The position numbers and the translations under genes are program-made. 64,000 bases of DNA from Nectonema munidae (taxonomy: Eukaryota; Nematomorpha; Nectonematoida; Nectonematidae): contig JAUIRK010001057.1 in the NCBI GenBank assembly GCA_030549495.1, positions 372,001 to 436,000 on the forward strand, written 5' to 3'. This document shows, one piece after another, positions 46,631 through 59,699 of this stretch (its first letter is position 1; each line of letters begins with the position of its first letter). The notes beneath the pieces were generated by a model that did no database searches, was not told where the DNA came from, and saw only the letters and a list, made by a program, of their open reading frames with translations.

Positions 46631-49600
46631 TATTGAATATTCTTAAATTTTAAATAGTTTCACAAGAAAATGGAACATTGGGATAATATAAATATTAGAA
46701 GGGTTTGCTATGAAGAAAGTTAGTGTGTACAAAGTCAAGGAAAGAGAGGAGAGAAGAAGCAAATAATGAGTACATATAATCACAATTTCACACACATTTG
46801 TGATTAACGATTTTCTTAGACGAAATTTTATCCGATCATACCCGAATTTTTCTCCAAATGTTTGCTAAACCTTGGCCTCAATATCCATCTTTTCGCTCAA
46901 AATACTTTTGAAGTTATCCCCATCTCGGCTTAAAAAAGAGAAGTGTGTCTTTGTCCTGGTTTGTATGTTTGCCAGCTAATACTGATTTAATTCCTGAATT
47001 TTGAAAATTTCTATATATGATTAAAATTGATTTATAGATAAATCCTAATTCGATTAAATAGATATTTTATTTAAGGGGTGTAGGTAGAATCAATATATAA
47101 TTTGGAAATAGGGAAGACCTGTAAAAATGCGAAGATCCACTTTTAAGCAATTCACAAAAATTTGAAAAAACCAATAGAACTCTTTCGATTATATTAAGAT
47201 TGACGTCTTAATGTTTGCTAAAAAATTGAAGGTATTTCATCTTTTTCATTATACTTTTTGAAGGAACACAATTTAGCCTTGTTTTTTGGCTTGGTCTAGG
47301 AGAATTTAATTCAGAATGAAGTAGGAGTTAATTGAAACACTAAACTCTTTTGAAATCAACCTTTTGACTTGAACAAAAATTTAACATTTTGTCTATCTGT
47401 ATCTTCAGTTTAAGACATGGCTTGATCTGATACTTTCGGGTATGGGGAGATTGATTCTTTAATAGTATAGGACTTTTAAATACAAAAAATGTAAACATCG
47501 TTTAAGAGCTTTTTTTCTTATTGACATTAGATGACATAACGAATAGGCAATCAACTTTTTTATTTTTTTGTGGGTGGCCAATAAAAACAGATAATTCTGA
47601 TTGATGTATGCAAAGAGTTAGTCTTGGTGTGTTGTTGCATAGCACAGCTTTTTAATCTCTATTCAACCGTGCATACTATTATACATTGTATAGTCTATGC
47701 ATGTATATAAATGGTTACAAAAAACATTTTAAATGAGATGCTCATAAAAGGGTTGGGATATCTTTTGTTGCGTTTCAACGAAGAAAAATGCTCCAAGCGT
47801 ACAGAAGGCGTTGCTGATAAAGAAAAAACGAGACAAGCTTGAAGAGAGATGCGAGTTTTCTTGTAATGAATCTTAATAATACTACACCTTACACACCTTT
47901 CCATTTGTTCAAATACTTCTCCAATTTTTCCTATGAATTCGAAAAATAAAGATGTTTGTAAGTTTTGCAATTTTTTTCGTTTTTATAACACATTTGAGAC
48001 GTAGAGACTAGACCGAAAAAAGGGCATATTTTTGAACCTTTGAAAGAAGAATTTTCCACTTGTTGTCGAGCCAAATTATCGAAGAAAGTTGTGAAAAAGA
48101 ATAATATTTTAAAATTAGTGATTTGAATTACAATTTTTTAAAATGTAATTCTACTTATCGATCAAAGAGAGTGCTTTCGTTTTGAATCCTTTGAGCTGAG
48201 ACTTCACGCGAAAGATAGGTGATTTAAATGAAGATAACTGAACTATGTTCGTTCGTTTTAACATCAACACCGAGCGTTACATCTAAAGTACTGCTTGAAA
48301 TCGGTGGTGATCTAAAAATGTATGGTAGGATATATAGCAAATAAATCAATCTTTATTCATGATATACTGCAGTATAAAAGATATACTGATAACTTTAAGC
48401 AAAAATAAGTTGAAATCACATGCATTGCATATCACACTAATAGAACAGCTTCATTTTTGTAATTTTCCAAAATAATGAAAATTCAAGTTGAAATGGGAAA
48501 TAGTAAATAGAAAATATTTCTACAAGGACTAAGTGATGCTTTCTGAAGTATTACAAATTTTACTGCATAGAAACAAAATTGTGATTTGTCGATTTGAATT
48601 AAGTGAATTCCAATGGCCATTACTTAGACATCTGATTGGCTATTTTTATCAATATGCGTTACAAAAGATGGATAAAAATGAGCTAAAACATCGACAAAAT
48701 CATGCATACAATAGTGACATCTTCATGTTTGCCTTCAGTTACCATTTTGATATGATTTCAATAATAGCAATACAAAATAATTTTTTAAAACCATCTATCT
48801 TTTTTTATTTGAGTTTATTTGAGGACGAGAAATTAAAAAAAGTGAAAAAATTATAAATTCAAATAGCTAATAACATTTACAAATATTTTTATGCTCACGA
48901 TTGCTTTCAAGGAAAGAATACTTTTCCATAAGCGCGGAACTAGAGATTCCAGATCGCAAATCCAATCAGTAAAAGAAGATCTTTGCTCTATGGACAATAG
49001 CAATAGTATGCTTCACTACAATTGCGTGTAATGTGAAGTTTGCACAAAGTTATATCTCTATCTATATCAATCACTTCACCAAATTCTAGAGTCAGTTTGG
49101 AATTTGGTGTTTTGAATTTTGTCATTTATAAGTATACGCTATATATCTTTAAACCTTTTGAGGCCAGAGTTGTTTAGCCAGACCACAGTAGACAAAAAAA
49201 CGTAATAGATGTATAGGTAGCAAACAACAAAGTATGTTCTATTTCTTGTGCCTTTGTATTGTTAATTTTAAAAAATGCAATATTTATCAAATAAAGAAGG
49301 TTAAAGTAACTTTTTTGAATGCAAAAATGAGTTAATCGCATAACATTTTGGAATATAGGTAAAATATAGTATTCAGTAAAATTTTATAGTCAAGTATAGT
49401 TATCATCCCTTTTTAATTAGAAAATATTTGAAACTTTTTTGAAAAATGCTATATATCAATATTCCGAATGTCAAAGATAATTTTATATAAAAAGATGGAA
49501 AACATTGATATAAATATATACAATTTCATTGGAATAGGAGGAAAATGTTGCATTTTTGGAAAAATTGCAAAAATTTTAGTTTTAAACTCAATGACTTTCA

Positions 49601-50064
49601 ATAGGCGAATATTTATGTTAGTTAGTTTAAACCTTTATTAAAATAAAGAGAGAAAAATATATCTATCTCAAAGAAATTGTTTGGAAAATATTGTAAGAGT
49701 TAAAAATTAAGCAAAAAATTCTTTAAATGAAGCAAAGCATACCTCTACAAAAGATTAGTTCACATTTTTCCAGGTTAAGCTTACATTGATTTTACCATGT
49801 AACAAAACGACGCGCGATGAATTTTACTTTGTGATAAAAACTTCTGTCACGTAAGCTTTAAATTTGTATGGCTGCTAGCTACTTTCGCCATTATTCTTGT
49901 ATTGTGTCATGTATATCAAAAAATAAAGGTAGTATTTTAAAAATGATTTTTGTGTGTTGTATGCGAAGACTTTTTAAAGGAATGAAATCGCTCAAAATTA
50001 ACAAGTTTGAATATTTTAGATCAATAAAATCTATGCAATGAAAAATTTATTTGCGAAAAATCAG
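46631..50064. other. Long AT-rich non-coding stretch
   Basis: Open frames at 47695-47970 (minus) and 48533-48856 (plus, 107 codons, ATG start) are the longest; neither shows a known domain or splice partners. I see no clear element. Confidence 0.4.
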
Positions 50065-50212
50065 GGTTTCCTTAATTGTCGGTATCGCATCCAAGGGAAA
50101 ATATTCTTTCATAACTAGACAGATGATAGGAATGTCACAAGAAGGATCGAACCCGGCATGGCCATTTCAAGATCCTACGCTTCAACCACGAGCCCGCCAT
50201 GCGCGTACACCT
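50065..50212 (-). mobile_element. tRNA-derived SINE, minus orientation
   Basis: On the minus strand it reads GGCGGGCTCGTGGTTGAAGC (A-box region), then CCGGGTTCGATCC (B-box), then a body ending near GGATGCGATACCGAC. The tRNA-like head is well kept. The tail does not match family A, so it is a different subfamily or truncated. Confidence 0.55.
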
Positions 50213-50401
50213 CTGATTAAAAATTAAGAAGGAAAGTTTTGTAAAAGTAAATGCATTTCGTTTATTGGATAAAATTTATCACAAATTTTTCACAACCTTG
50301 TATATGCATGAGTGGAGTGGGGTTGGAATGATGTACTTCCAAAATAAAAAGTTTTGAGCGGTCGTCAACAAACAACCTTTTGAACATGTGCAATCCTTTA
50401 A

Positions 50402-50531
50402 CCCATTTAAGGCCAAGCAAAGCAGACGATATCTAAAAAAACACAGACGATTTATATTCAAAGTCATTGAAAAAAGCAGACGAAGATTAAATTACTTATG
50501 TTCCAAAATAGGAACATTGGCCTTAAATGGG
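50402..50531. mobile_element. 130-bp TTAA MITE (piggyBac type), copy 1
   Basis: It is flanked by TTAA at 50398-50401 and 50532-50535. The ends are CCCATTTAAGGCCAA and, on the other strand, CCCATTTAAGGCCAA, a perfect inverted repeat. The inside holds three GCAGACGA or CAGACGAT words. A second copy in the opposite orientation is at 57343-57473. Confidence 0.85.
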
Positions 50532-50535
50532 TTAA

Positions 50536-53099
50536 CATCACAATATCAAAAGTTGGATTGAAAGCTTTAATAATGCCTTTTTATTTGAAGTTGAACGATG
50601 TATTGTTTTGAAGAAATGACTTCTCAAGTAAAGATATTGTAGGTGCGAAAAGAAGGCAATAAAACGTTTATTTCAATGATGCAGTGAGCGTGAGAAAACA
50701 AATTTCAGTGGGAGCGCTAAGGTTGAAATGGTGGACACCGTTTTTTTGGAAGCCAGGCGTAAACGAAGAAACATATGACCTCATCTCATTTAAAAATCTT
50801 TGATTTAATAGTAATTGTGCTCTTGCTCAATAAATTTCATTACGCCTAAGAAGGGTTCTAATTTCTAGGAGTGAAGAAGGGGCCAGGGAACGGGACTTCA
50901 TTATCTTGGAATTTTGTGTTTATATCCTTTGTTAAAATAATGCCATTTTTCATCATAAAAAGGATTTTATGCAAAAAGATATAATAAATATGTAAATAAT
51001 AATTATTGCTAAAATTTATTTGAAACAAATCATAAATATTTACTCGCCCACTACGATTTCCGATATACGAAGGCCCGTGTCCATCCAAATTCTAAGAGTC
51101 TAAGAAATAGGGCGCATTCTAAATTATATTGGATTCGCAAACGATTATTCGGATATATTACGGTATGTCAAGAAATTTCGCGCAAGTTAAAAAAAGTTCA
51201 CATTGTCAATCATATATCCTCAAAATTATCTTCATATGTGTTATACTTACTTTTCTCTGCAAGAGTTTGAATGAAAATAGCGCGAAAATTTGAATGATTT
51301 ACTATATGAAAGTTAAAGCTTTATTTTCTTATAGATGTAATTGTGCACATTCATATTATATGAAAATGGAGGTAGATGGGATACGGCTGAGACAAAAATT
51401 CAAGTTATATAGAGAGAGATGACATCTACAAAAGATTATATCAAAGCAAAAAGCAAAAAAAGAGGTGTATCTATGCAAAAGATCTTAAAAAGCGGTACAA
51501 ATTATTATTCATAACTTAGTAATAAAGTTCAGTTACTAGGGATCTCTCAGGTATCCCCTTTTTATAATTTTTTTTTATAAAATAGGAATGAGTTGTGCTG
51601 AAGCATATTTATACTCATTTATACATATTTATTATTTATTTTTTATTATTTATACATATTTTTTTATACTTTACTTTCCCCTGTGTTGAAGGATTTTTAA
51701 TCCGAATTAATTTTCTGTTAATTAGTTGTTCTTTCTACAATTTTTTATAAAATGAACATTTTTTTGCTGATAATATCAGCTTCTGCGGTTGCGGTATCCG
51801 ATACATCTCTAACTTGCACACGATGAATCTTAACACATGCCATATTGCAGATATAAAGTACAAATCTTTATTCAGGAAATATGACTAAATTTGAACAACC
51901 ATACACTGATATGCTCTCTATTTGGGCCAAAATTCTATTAAATCCTTCTCTGTCCGATGTTTAGAATCGCTGGCATAGTGGGAAGAGTGTTGAGCGTAAA
52001 ATGGGGGGAATGAGTGTTTAAGGAAAACAAAATAAACAATAATTTTTCATAAAAACTTGAAATAGGCGCATTCCAGCTAATTTCATGTTAATTTGAACAA
52101 GCACGGCAGACCATTCTCTCCTTTACCATATGACTAAACGGAAGAATACGTGAAAACTTTTGTTTTCATCCGACATTTTTATTGCTGTAAAAAGATAACA
52201 TGGATTCTAAGCCTTTGTCTCCTCTACCTTGTCTCGCAACAAAAATAGTTTTTTAGATCACAATGTTTCGCCTTTAACACACGAAACATACGGTGGTTAC
52301 ACATGAAATATGATAGGCTTCGTTATAAATAATACATTTGTTAATCGACATTCCCAGTATTTTGTTTTCCTAAGATCACGTGGATATTGAATCGTTTCAG
52401 ATCTTTTTGCATTTTTGTGGAAAAATCTTCGAGTGGGGCTTTAGAATCCACAAATCAAATTAGCAAAAAAACAATACATTTTTGTTTTTTGGAGTAAAAG
52501 AATTATTAAAAAATATCTATCAAAGAAAAGAAAATATTATAATAACAAGCTGTGCAGAAAGAGTAGGAAAAAATATGCTATAGTGCTTCATCACATAAGT
52601 TATTTATTTTGACGTAAATTTTTGATTCTGTCTTATTCTTTCATTTTTATGTATGAAAGCATATTTTCCACAATTTCAAGCACATAAATTTGTCAAAATA
52701 TTGATTGAAATAATAATGATATACCTATTTTATAATTCTCAAGAGTACGTCTGTCTGCCGATTGTTTGATTCTCATTGGTTTAAATAGAGCAACCATATT
52801 CGAGTAAATATTACCACGACCGGCTATATTATATATTTTATTTTATGAATATTTATTAAAAATGTAATAATAGAGAGGGAGATATGTTTAGTAAAAAAAT
52901 TTTGAATTCAAATAATAAATTTTGACGAAAAATGCGTGAATAAAAGACACTATGAATGCTGCACACACCAGCTCTGATGGGCAAAACCTATCAATTTAGG
53001 GAAAAACTCGTTTATATGCAACTTAGTTTATATACGAAAGTATGCACGCACCATTGGTATATAATTTCATTAATTAAAAGCCTTGCAGTGTAAGTAACA
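50536..53099. other. AT-rich non-coding stretch
   Basis: No gene is supported. A run of ATTATTT/TATACAT words at 51600-51670 is simple sequence. Confidence 0.45.
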
Positions 53100-54950
53100 C
53101 ATTCAGGTAAAACAATGAATGGCGGGGGAAGCGAAAAGAATGAGATGCAATACAAACATGCATTCAATACCCTGAACGCGTTCTGCGTGTGTTTTTCATT
53201 AAATCATCGTCATTAATATGGCGTATTGTTTTTGCCGTGGATAAGAAGGTGATGATGAATCCGTGTCCCGAACTAGTTCAGAGAGGAAAGAAGAATGCCA
53301 TCGCTGCACAATGCTGAAGGTTGTTTAGTAACAGGAGGCGTGTCACTAACCCACTTTCCTTAGCTATAAGTGTGTCATGTTAGGCAAGAAATGAGCGAAG
53401 CCCGGCTTAATAGCTTCCCACTGCCCTAATTACAGAAGGAGCGCTAACCACGTTAGAGTGGCGTAGAAGAGAAAAGCCGCACGCGTCTCTGCGAGAGAGA
53501 GATAGATAGATGATGCGCACACACTACTCTTCCAGCGCCGAGGCAGTAGGCATATTCTGAGCAGCAAACGCCATTTCACATAATATTACAGCGCCCACGC
53601 ACGCACGCACGCACAACGACATACATACGCATGCACCGCGTCACGAACAAAAGAAAGCGAAAAGTGGAGCAAGCAATAAACCGTTGTGCGTTGGATAAGT
53701 GAGCCGGTTTAATAGTAATAATAATAATAATCAATTGTTCTGCAACTCACTCACTCACTCACTCACTCACTCATTCATTCATCTCCTTCCTAGCAGCGCC
53801 ATATCTTCTTCCCCTTTGCAAATAACGTAGATGGAAATTGAATACACTACTACTATATAATGAAATGACGAATAGTAGAAAGAGTGTGTAATGTGTATGC
53901 ATACGCGAAATCATATAATGAAATCATAATAATCAATGCGCGCGCGATACACATCGAAAGCCGATGTTTGTGCCGAGAAATTGAGGCACTGTGTTAAAGC
54001 GTTGTGATTAGCTGGTTCAGCTATATTTGCACTCGTCTGATTGGCTGTGTACTAATAAGTCCTTGATTTTCCCAACCATTATTATTTCTACAATTCACAC
54101 AGATACGCGTTTATGCATTTTATATGTTTTCTATCTGTATAAATATAGCGCGTTTGATGATTGAAACCAAGATTAATGCATTTTAACGTTGGTGAGAGGA
54201 GAACGAAGAAGATATTATATAGAGGGGATTCTTTTCATCGTCATCTACACAACCACCTTCAGCATCACCAACTTCAAAACATCATCTCTATTTGTTTTTC
54301 TATTTGATATTATTTGCAATGGTAACCTAATTTTTAACATATTTCTGGCACATATATACATCTATATTCTTTTCTTCTCTACCCCGCGTCTCTCCAACTC
54401 TTCCACCAAACATTTCTCACGAAGTGCTTTTGCGCGCGCCTTCTCCTAACTCACGTAGAACCGAACTTGTCTTTGATAAATCATATCTCCAAATTCCTGA
54501 CATTCTCTTATGCTTTTTCTCGTGATTCCCATTTCGTAAGTTACGCCCACTCTCCTCCCCACACTGAAATGGAGTAACGAAGAAGAGCCAGGTTGTTGTT
54601 TGAAAGACATGGGTAGTGAGACGTGTTTCTCTGCTCGCCCATATCTTCGTCTCTCTACTCGTTCTTTTAAACAACGAAGTGTGCCCTATACTTTTCCCGA
54701 ATGCAACTTTTGGCGATTGTAACTGCGTAGGACTGTCGCGTGATTACGTCTTTTTGTGCGCCCAAACATTCGTATCACAGTCAGTTTTACGATGCTACCT
54801 TCAGTGAAATTGTTCCGGCCTTGATGTGAAACGTAAGTTGCTTTTTTCCTTACTATATCTTCTATAAGAGACTGCTTATCGTGAATTAGTCTGTATCGCA
54901 ATCTCATATGTGCTTTCAAAAGAAGCCGACCAGTCTTAATCATTTTTTTG
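53100..54950. promoter_or_regulatory. GC-richer island with microsatellites, possible promoter region
   Basis: This 1.8-kb stretch has clearly more G and C and more CpG than its surroundings (for example GCGCGCGATACACATCG near 53940 and GCGCGCGCC near 54433). It has a CCAAT-like ATTGGCTG near 54040 and a TATAAATA at 54138-54145. No conserved coding frame is present; the open frames on both strands (54189-54449, 54417-54674, 54616-54807, 54686-54943) overlap one another and look like chance. A promoter or 5' UTR of a gene whose coding exons lie elsewhere is the simplest reading, but this is inferred. Confidence 0.3.
53580..53780. repeat. Microsatellite cluster: (ACGC)n, (AAT)n, (TCAC)n
   Basis: An ACGC run lies near 53595-53613, an AAT run near 53713-53731 and a TCAC run near 53746-53771 that passes into TCATTCATTC. 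A short GATA run lies just before, near 53503. Confidence 0.8.
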
Positions 54951-56186
54951 AAAGTGAGAACATTTTAGTAGATGTTTATTTCATAGCTTTTTAAAAACAA
55001 CCTTAAATATAATTAAAATAGAAGCTAATCAACGAAGTATCAAAATATTCATTTCAACCAGTTTGGAAGAGTCTTGTTTGAATTTTCATTAAATGGCGTT
55101 TAAAAATATGTTGAATTATCATAAATTTTTAATAGTTTTGATGAAAAAAAGTAAAGTTTTGCAGAGTTTTGTTTTGGTATTTTTTAAGCATTATTCCATT
55201 AAAAGAAGGTATACAAAATTGGAATCATATGAAGAAAAAATGTATCTTATGAATAAAGTTCACCACTAACAAGTTCACGTGAAGAAAAAAATACCAAAAT
55301 ACTTTATGAAGAATTTTCATAAATCTGCTTTCATAAAAATAATTTATTTAAAATTTGAAAAAACGTGGAATTTATTTATATAAATAAATAAATAAAGGAG
55401 TTAAATGGAATAAATATCGTTTTTCTTCATGTAATGACAAAATTGTTCCAAAAACAAATTTTATTTAATACATAATGTTATTAAAATGTCTTGGAATTTT
55501 TGGTCCTCAGACATCCCTGCTACAGTTTGTCCATGGCTCAACCAGACTATCAAAAACGAATATAGCAATTTGTTTGGAAGGAGTTCATGTTGATTGACAA
55601 GTCATGTAAAATTTTCATACATTTATTTTTTTTAATTGAAGTTGTTGCGTATAATTTTATTCGTCTATTCGCTATAAAACGTTTTTTACATTTATTTTAA
55701 TTAATACAATTTGAAGTTCGAGTAATAGTATCAGCAAGGATTTTTCATTACAATGCTTAAAAAAGTATCAAAATATTGTTAATATAAGTAGTTTATAAGC
55801 GAAGCTTTTTAAGTACAAATGGCCGATTCGAATTTTCAAAAGATCTGAAAAAACGGACCCACTGACTAATTGGAATTTTTGATTATAAATAATTCGTAAT
55901 TTGGCCAGCTCATACACGCTAACGCACATTGCTCTAGTAGGGTTGGATCAAATCCTTTTTTTTTAAAGTCAAAACCAGTTGTGCTCTCTCAGGTGTGTAA
56001 ATATTACCAGTCTTGCTAATGCCTGTGCTGATGTTGCACAACATAAAATATTTTTCGCAAATTGTTTTAAAATGTTAAAGCATTTTTTATCCTTCCAGTA
56101 CTTCAGTGGATTGATATCAAAATGCAGAACACCTTTCAAATGTTCGGATCTGATAAAGATGAAATGGTCATGTAAGCGATAACTGA
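54951..56186. other. AT-rich non-coding stretch
   Basis: No gene or element is supported. Confidence 0.45.
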
Positions 56187-56360
56187 TGGCGTAGCCAAAA
56201 AATGGAAGTTTGGGGGGGCATGTAAGGAATTTAAGAGGGGCTTGCAAGGAATTTAGGGGGGCAAGCATATTGGAAATAAAATTATTTGGGAGGGGGGGGG
56301 CAGAAAAGGTATTTGGAGGGGGGGGGGGCACTGCCCCCTTGCCCTCCTCTGGCTACGCCA
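56187..56360. mobile_element. hAT-like MITE with G-rich interior
   Basis: Inverted ends TGGCGTAGCCA (56187-56197) and TGGCTACGCCA (56350-56360), with several G runs inside and a CTGCCCCCTTGCCCTCC segment near the right end. The ends recall the CAGTGGCGTAGCCAG type. The outermost bases are worn and no clean 8-bp duplication is visible. Confidence 0.6.
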
Positions 56361-56930
56361 CTGATTCTCTTCTAAACTCTTTTTTTGTTCCTATTTTATT
56401 TCGTGAGCTCCAAATGTGGATTGTCTATAAACCTATAAATATATTTGTTTATATTATTATATTTTTTTCCTCATAAAGTTATTGTTTAAATTAACTTTTT
56501 ACACTAATAAAACTTCGAAAAAAATTTTTAAGTGTGATATAATACATTTTTATAACAGTTAATAATTTCATTAGTCAAAAGTTTTGAAGCAACACATTTT
56601 ATTATATCTGAAGTTAACAAAAGCTATTAAAATAATAAGTTTTGCTATCAGATATTTTTAAAATGATTTATTGTATGAAATACTTTCCTTAGAAATTCAA
56701 CTAGCAGCCGTGGCGATAGTTTTTCAAGTTGATCCCCAAATGGTGCTCATAACAGGCAATATATTATTTATAGACTCATGGATCATTTGATATATCTCGT
56801 AAATCATGGTTCTCCTTCCTTTCCAGATAATGGCTCAAATAAGGGGTTTTATGCATCCCATGTTTTTGCTTTAAATTCGAAAAACTTTTGTTAATAATTC
56901 AAATACAAATACAAAACAATGTTACCCAAA

Positions 56931-57044
56931 ATATCAATGATTGTTTAGGGGTGCATAGTATGTTCATACTAAATCTGAATTCGCTCTCTTTTGTGATTCG
57001 TCTTCAATAACCAATCAAAACAGCGAATCAGCCATCATTCAAAG
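56931..57044. repeat. Solo copy of the right arm of the 58.3-58.9 kb foldback element
   Basis: AATATCAATGATTGT, then TCTTCAATAACCAATCAAAA and CATCATTCAAAG, match 58746-58854 in the same orientation over about 110 bases with scattered differences. The left arm is absent here. Confidence 0.65.
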
Positions 57045-57342
57045 AAGCTATTAATAGAAAAGGCTCTATTCATAAAATTAAAATTATAATTGGTTCGATA
57101 TTCGCGTAATTAAATTGATTAGGTAAGACAAAAAAATATTTAAAATTTTTATCCATTCACATCAAAAGTTTTGTACTACTCCTTTCATTTATAAAAAGTG
57201 ATCATAACTTTCTAAATATATAATATAAAGATAAATTACGTTTTTTTTCATTTTATTTTATTACATGAACGGGGTAAAATAGAGCCTTTTTTTATGCGTT
57301 TTGAAGTAGTATTTATTGCAAGTTAATTTGCTACTTTCTTAA

Positions 57343-57473
57343 CTCATTAAGTCCCAATGCTCCCATTTGGGAACATAAGTAATTTCATCTTCGTCTGCTT
57401 CCTTCAATGACTTTGAATATAAATCGTCTGCGTTTTTTTTAAATATCGTCTGATTTCTATGCTACTTAATGGG
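57343..57473. mobile_element. 131-bp TTAA MITE (piggyBac type), copy 2
   Basis: It is flanked by TTAA at 57339-57342 and 57474-57477. The inside (AACATAAGTAATTTCATCTT, CAATGACTTTGAATATAAAT) is the reverse complement of the copy at 50402-50531. The terminal repeats are slightly more worn (CTCATTAAGTCCCAA). Confidence 0.83.
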
Positions 57474-58315
57474 TTAATGTTTCTATTTTCGTGAAGCCTA
57501 CATATCTGCCATGTGGATAACATTTTTTTAAATTTTATTTTATAGTGCATATTTTGGTCATGTGACCAGCGATTAGAAAACCCTGCATTAGACCATAAAA
57601 GTAGAATGAATTCGGGAAATAGTATTAAAACTAAAATTGTCTGTCCACTCTTTTCAGAAATTGATAGGATACTTTTATCCTTTCGCACATATTGTATCGA
57701 AGACAATGAATGCGGTGTTGTTAATAAAATTCAAAGTAAAGAAAGAAACCGTATAGATGTACGTGAATGTAGTGATTTCAGAAAATAACGAGTCACATGG
57801 AGGGAGAGGTGATAAGTGTGTTGCGTAAAAAAATACTACATATGTTTATAAAAAATATGTTTTAAAAATTATTAAAAAATACTACATATGTTTATAATGT
57901 ACATTATGAACTTTTTTTTATCAATTTTCTACGAATTTTTTTTTGTGAAAGTGATTATATTCTACTTGTTCTGATATTTTTTGGGGGCACACGTATTTTT
58001 AGATATTTAAAATGTTCCATGTGTTATTAAAGCATTACTTATTGATTGACGCATTTTTTTTTTGAAAAAGTTAAGATATTCTTATTATTGAAACATTTTT
58101 ATAACTATTAATTGAAAGTAAATATATGTGCTTTTCAAAAGTGAAGCAAAAAACCGATATCAATTAAAATAATATTGATGTTTTTGACAAGCACTTATGT
58201 TGTATATGAAACATTTATGAATAACTATTAAGAAAATATTTCATTCATGTGATATTATGATGGCTTTTAAATGAAGATGAAAGTTCTTGCACTATCCGTC
58301 CCTCAAATTTCTATT

Positions 58316-58854
58316 CTTTGAATGATGCTTGATTCACTACTTTGATTGGTTGCTGAGGACAAATCACATAAGAGAGGGATTTCAGACTTGGTAAGGACTT
58401 TCTTGTACACCTCTGACCAATCAAGAAGTTATCAAAGAACAAAAAAATTTTGGCTTACTTTTTAGAGTTTCTTTTCAAACATGCTACCACATCTTCAGAA
58501 ATTCTTCAGAAGGCCATTTGAGCAAGATCTAAAATCTATTTTTTGCTATATAAGTGGACAAAGATCATATTTGAATGAAGATATCTCATTAACATGCCTT
58601 GCATTTGAAAATAGAATATCACGGGTACTTCTTTTACTAAAATAAACGCTCTCTTGCTTTCAACGTTCTGTTTCCAAATACAAATGTTAAAATGCGATAT
58701 CTTCACTTAATACAAAGTTAGCTAAAAAATATTTTTGTTGCAATTCAATATCAATGATTGTCCAGGGGTGCCTAAGTATGTTCTTTATACTAAATCTGAA
58801 GTTGCTTTCGTCTTCAATAACCAATCAAAACAGCGAATTAGTCATCATTCAAAG
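58316..58854. repeat. 539-bp foldback element with arms of about 105 bp
   Basis: The left arm starts CTTTGAATGATGCTTGATTC and contains TTTGATTGGTTGCTGAGGAC. The right arm (from about 58755) contains GTCTTCAATAACCAATCAAA and ends CATCATTCAAAG, the inverse. The match continues inward as a TTCAGACTTGGTA-like block and a CACC.CTG block. There is no coding content. The class is unknown. Confidence 0.6.
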
Positions 58855-59332
58855 GAGCAAATTCCTTTTTCATAAATAGTCCTTTTTTATATCTTTTGAC
58901 ATAGTGTCTGAAACCTGTCTGTCATTCATTTTGTAGACGCGACATCGCTAAAATTTTGCCCCGGAGCGCCATATAGGCATGTGAGGGCGGCTGGGCCAAC
59001 ACCGTTGTATCAATGAAATTATCTCTCTTCAATCCACAATGCCTTTCGAGACTGTTAATAATGATTTTATTTTGCATTTAAATTATATGAAAAGATGCTC
59101 TCTGATGTAAAAAATGATATTTTGAAAAATAAAAAAATGTTTGCGTGTAAAGCGTTGGTTAGAAGAATTCCCAACATTTCAGCTTTTTTACTTATCACTT
59201 ATTTTTTTTCATTTTCGATTATTGCTCTTTGATATTTTTTATTTTTTCCCCATTTTTATTTTTAGATTTTCAAGTCTTCACAAGCAGTTTGGATTTGACA
59301 GTAAGATCAAAAAAATTTGATCTCATATTTAA
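58855..59332. other. Spacer with a GC-rich patch
   Basis: 58940-59020 is unusually GC-rich (GCCCCGGAGCGCCATATAGG, GAGGGCGGCTGGGCCAAC) for its setting. I cannot assign it; it may be the end of an unrecognised element. Confidence 0.35.
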
Positions 59333-59699
59333 CCCTATTAGGGCTGTGCTGGGCTGGGCTGGGCTGGGGCGTAAAACGCCCACATATTTTATTGTACAAA
59401 ATTGGCTATATCATATCCCTTTAAATTGATACCATTTTCATGGTTGTCAAAATCTGTCAGTCAAAATCAAAAATTAAAATATTTCAGCAAATTTTTGACA
59501 TTATCTGTAGTTTATCTTATAAGTTAACCTAATATCTATATTGTATGCTACCTTGAAAATTTATAATTATATACAGTTTTGGAACGCATAACCCTTAATT
59601 TTTCCAATAATCATGGTTACTTTTTAGAAAATGTCAATCAAAATTTTGATTGATCAGAAATACATCTAATAAAATATTACTTCAAATTTTACATTAAAT

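Noticed and set aside
48533-48856. 107-codon ATG open frame
   Set aside because: No recognisable domain, AT-rich composition like its surroundings, and no splice or poly(A) context that supports a gene.
53593-53780. CRISPR-like array or structured repeat
   Set aside because: The repeats are 3-4-base microsatellites in an animal genome, with no spacers.
54138-54145. TATAAATA as a proven promoter
   Set aside because: Such words are common by chance in AT-rich DNA; kept only as a minor part of the island description.
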